Of a stretch of DNA of 16,555 bases, positions 15,941 to 16,555 are shown piece by piece. The DNA comes from an uncultured Prevotellaceae bacterium (lineage in GTDB: Bacteria > Bacteroidota > Bacteroidia > Bacteroidales > Bacteroidaceae). Numbering within the stretch: position 1 is the stretch's first letter; each line of letters begins with the position of its first letter. The notes under the pieces are model-generated. The model was not told where the DNA came from and searched no databases. It was given only the letters and a program-made list of their open reading frames with translations. The translations under genes were made by a program, and so were the position numbers. Where the stretch lies: contig CAMNHM010000057.1 in assembly GCA_946539475.1 (NCBI GenBank), forward strand, positions 1-16,555, given 5' to 3'.

Positions 15941-15994
15941 CCCATCACCCCCATTAACCCCATTAACCCCATTAACCCCATCAACCCCATCCCC
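15941..15994 (+). repeat. Six 9-nt tandem repeats, G-free on the coding strand
   Basis: Units of 9 bases read CCCATCACC, CCCATTAAC three times, CCCATCAAC and CCCATCCCC, directly between the SpmA-SpmB stop codon (15937-15939) and the flippase ATG (15999). The stretch 15941-16000 has 33 C in 60 bases and no G. On the minus strand it gives runs of four or more G separated by 5-nt loops (TTAAT), the pattern of a DNA G-quadruplex. On the mRNA it is C-rich and unstructured, like a Rho-binding site. No ribosome-binding sequence precedes the ATG. Confidence 0.92.
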
Positions 15995-15998
15995 CCCA

Positions 15999-16555
15999 AT
16001 GCCCAACCTGAAATCCCTAGCCAAGGACACGGCCATCTACGGCCTCTCGAGCATCGTAGCCCGCTTCATCAACTACCTGCTGGTGCCCATCCAGACGGCA
16101 CGCTTCGCCGCCTCGGGAGGCGAATACGGCGTCATCACCAATGTCTATGCCTACGTCTCCATACTCATCATCCTGCTGACGTTTGGTATGGAGACAACCT
16201 TCTTCCGGTTCATGAACCGCGAGGGAGAGCAGCCACAACGCATCTATTCGACCACACTGCGCATGCTGGCCACGACATCGATGCTGTCGATTGCCGTCGT
16301 ACTACTGCTGCTGCAACCCATCGCAACAGCCATCGGCTATGGCGACCATCCGGAATATGTTGGGGTGATGTATGTCACGGTGGCCATCGACGCTTTCACG
16401 GCCATCCCCTTCGCCTACCTGCGCTACCAGCACAAGCCGCTGAAGTTTGCCACGCTGAAAATCGCCAACATCTTGCTCAACATCACGCTCAACGTGCTCT
16501 ACCTCATCGTGCTGCCGGCCCTCAAGTGGGACCCGCTGGGCATCTACGACGAGGC
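15999..16555 (+). CDS. Polysaccharide/lipid-linked oligosaccharide flippase, N-terminal part (runs off the window)
   Basis: The frame is open from the ATG at 15999 to the right edge, giving 185 complete codons without a stop. The start MPNLKSLAKDTAIYGLSSIV, then RFINYLLVPIQTARF, the EYGVI stretch and the FGMETTFFRF block near residues 62-71 are typical of the Wzx/MurJ-like flippases of Bacteroidota. At least five hydrophobic segments are visible. Such proteins move lipid-linked glycans across the inner membrane for O-antigen, capsule or wall synthesis. The C-terminal half, roughly 300 residues by family length, is missing. No glycosyltransferase is visible in the window to say which polymer is involved. 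Expression probably depends on the SpmA-SpmB promoter, passing through the G-free repeat. Confidence 0.88.
   Translation, partial: MPNLKSLAKDTAIYGLSSIVARFINYLLVPIQTARFAASGGEYGVITNVYAYVSILIILLTFGMETTFFRFMNREGEQPQRIYSTTLRMLATTSMLSIAVVLLLLQPIATAIGYGDHPEYVGVMYVTVAIDAFTAIPFAYLRYQHKPLKFATLKIANILLNITLNVLYLIVLPALKWDPLGIYDE

Noticed and set aside
15643..15999. Minus-strand open frame with MGL repeats
   Set aside because: It is the reverse reading of the 9-nt tandem repeat plus the end of the SpmA-SpmB gene and has no protein-family signal.

Overview
The window looks like a chromosomal segment of a Bacteroidales bacterium, most likely Prevotella or a close relative. The signs are a SusC/SusD outer-membrane pair, a TPP-riboswitch operon of TonB receptor plus PnuT, several promoters with the Bacteroidota -33 TTTG / -7 TAnnTTTG layout, poor or absent Shine-Dalgarno sequences, and a fused SpmA-SpmB protein. 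The genus is inferred from gene style only; no rRNA or other taxonomic marker is present. No tRNA, rRNA, insertion sequence or CRISPR array was seen.

Region 1 (1-3275, minus strand) is a thiamin-uptake operon. A promoter at 3245-3275 and a TPP riboswitch at 3160-3234 precede a TonB-dependent receptor (710-3097) and a PnuC/PnuT-type inner-membrane transporter (72-656). Together they would bring thiamin across the outer and then the inner membrane when cellular TPP is low. Five 8-nt repeats lie between the two genes.

Region 2 (3276-9354) holds a small secreted protein of unknown function on the plus strand (3455-3814). It converges, across a strong terminator hairpin, on a minus-strand SusC/SusD pair (9067 to 3924). 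The pair has no regulator or degradative enzyme beside it within the window, so its substrate cannot be named. The gene-free stretch 3098-3454 holds the riboswitch, its promoter and a decamer present three times. The gene-free stretch 9068-9354 holds the SusC leader and the next gene's promoter.

Region 3 (9355-13188) holds a uracil-DNA-glycosylase-superfamily gene (plus strand) converging on a large periplasmic M16 zinc protease (minus strand). Between them is a degenerate array of six 22-nt units and a strong hairpin. The protease promoter is divergent from that of comEC.

Region 4 (13189-16555, plus strand) holds a ComEC/Rec2 channel protein without the usual C-terminal metallo-beta-lactamase domain, then a SpmA-SpmB fusion membrane protein with its own promoter, then the start of a polysaccharide flippase that runs off the right edge. 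The last two are separated only by a 9-nt tandem repeat that has no G on the coding strand and a G-quadruplex pattern on the other strand. No complete new system was recognised. The best candidates for undescribed biology are the 22-nt array and the G-free repeat leader.
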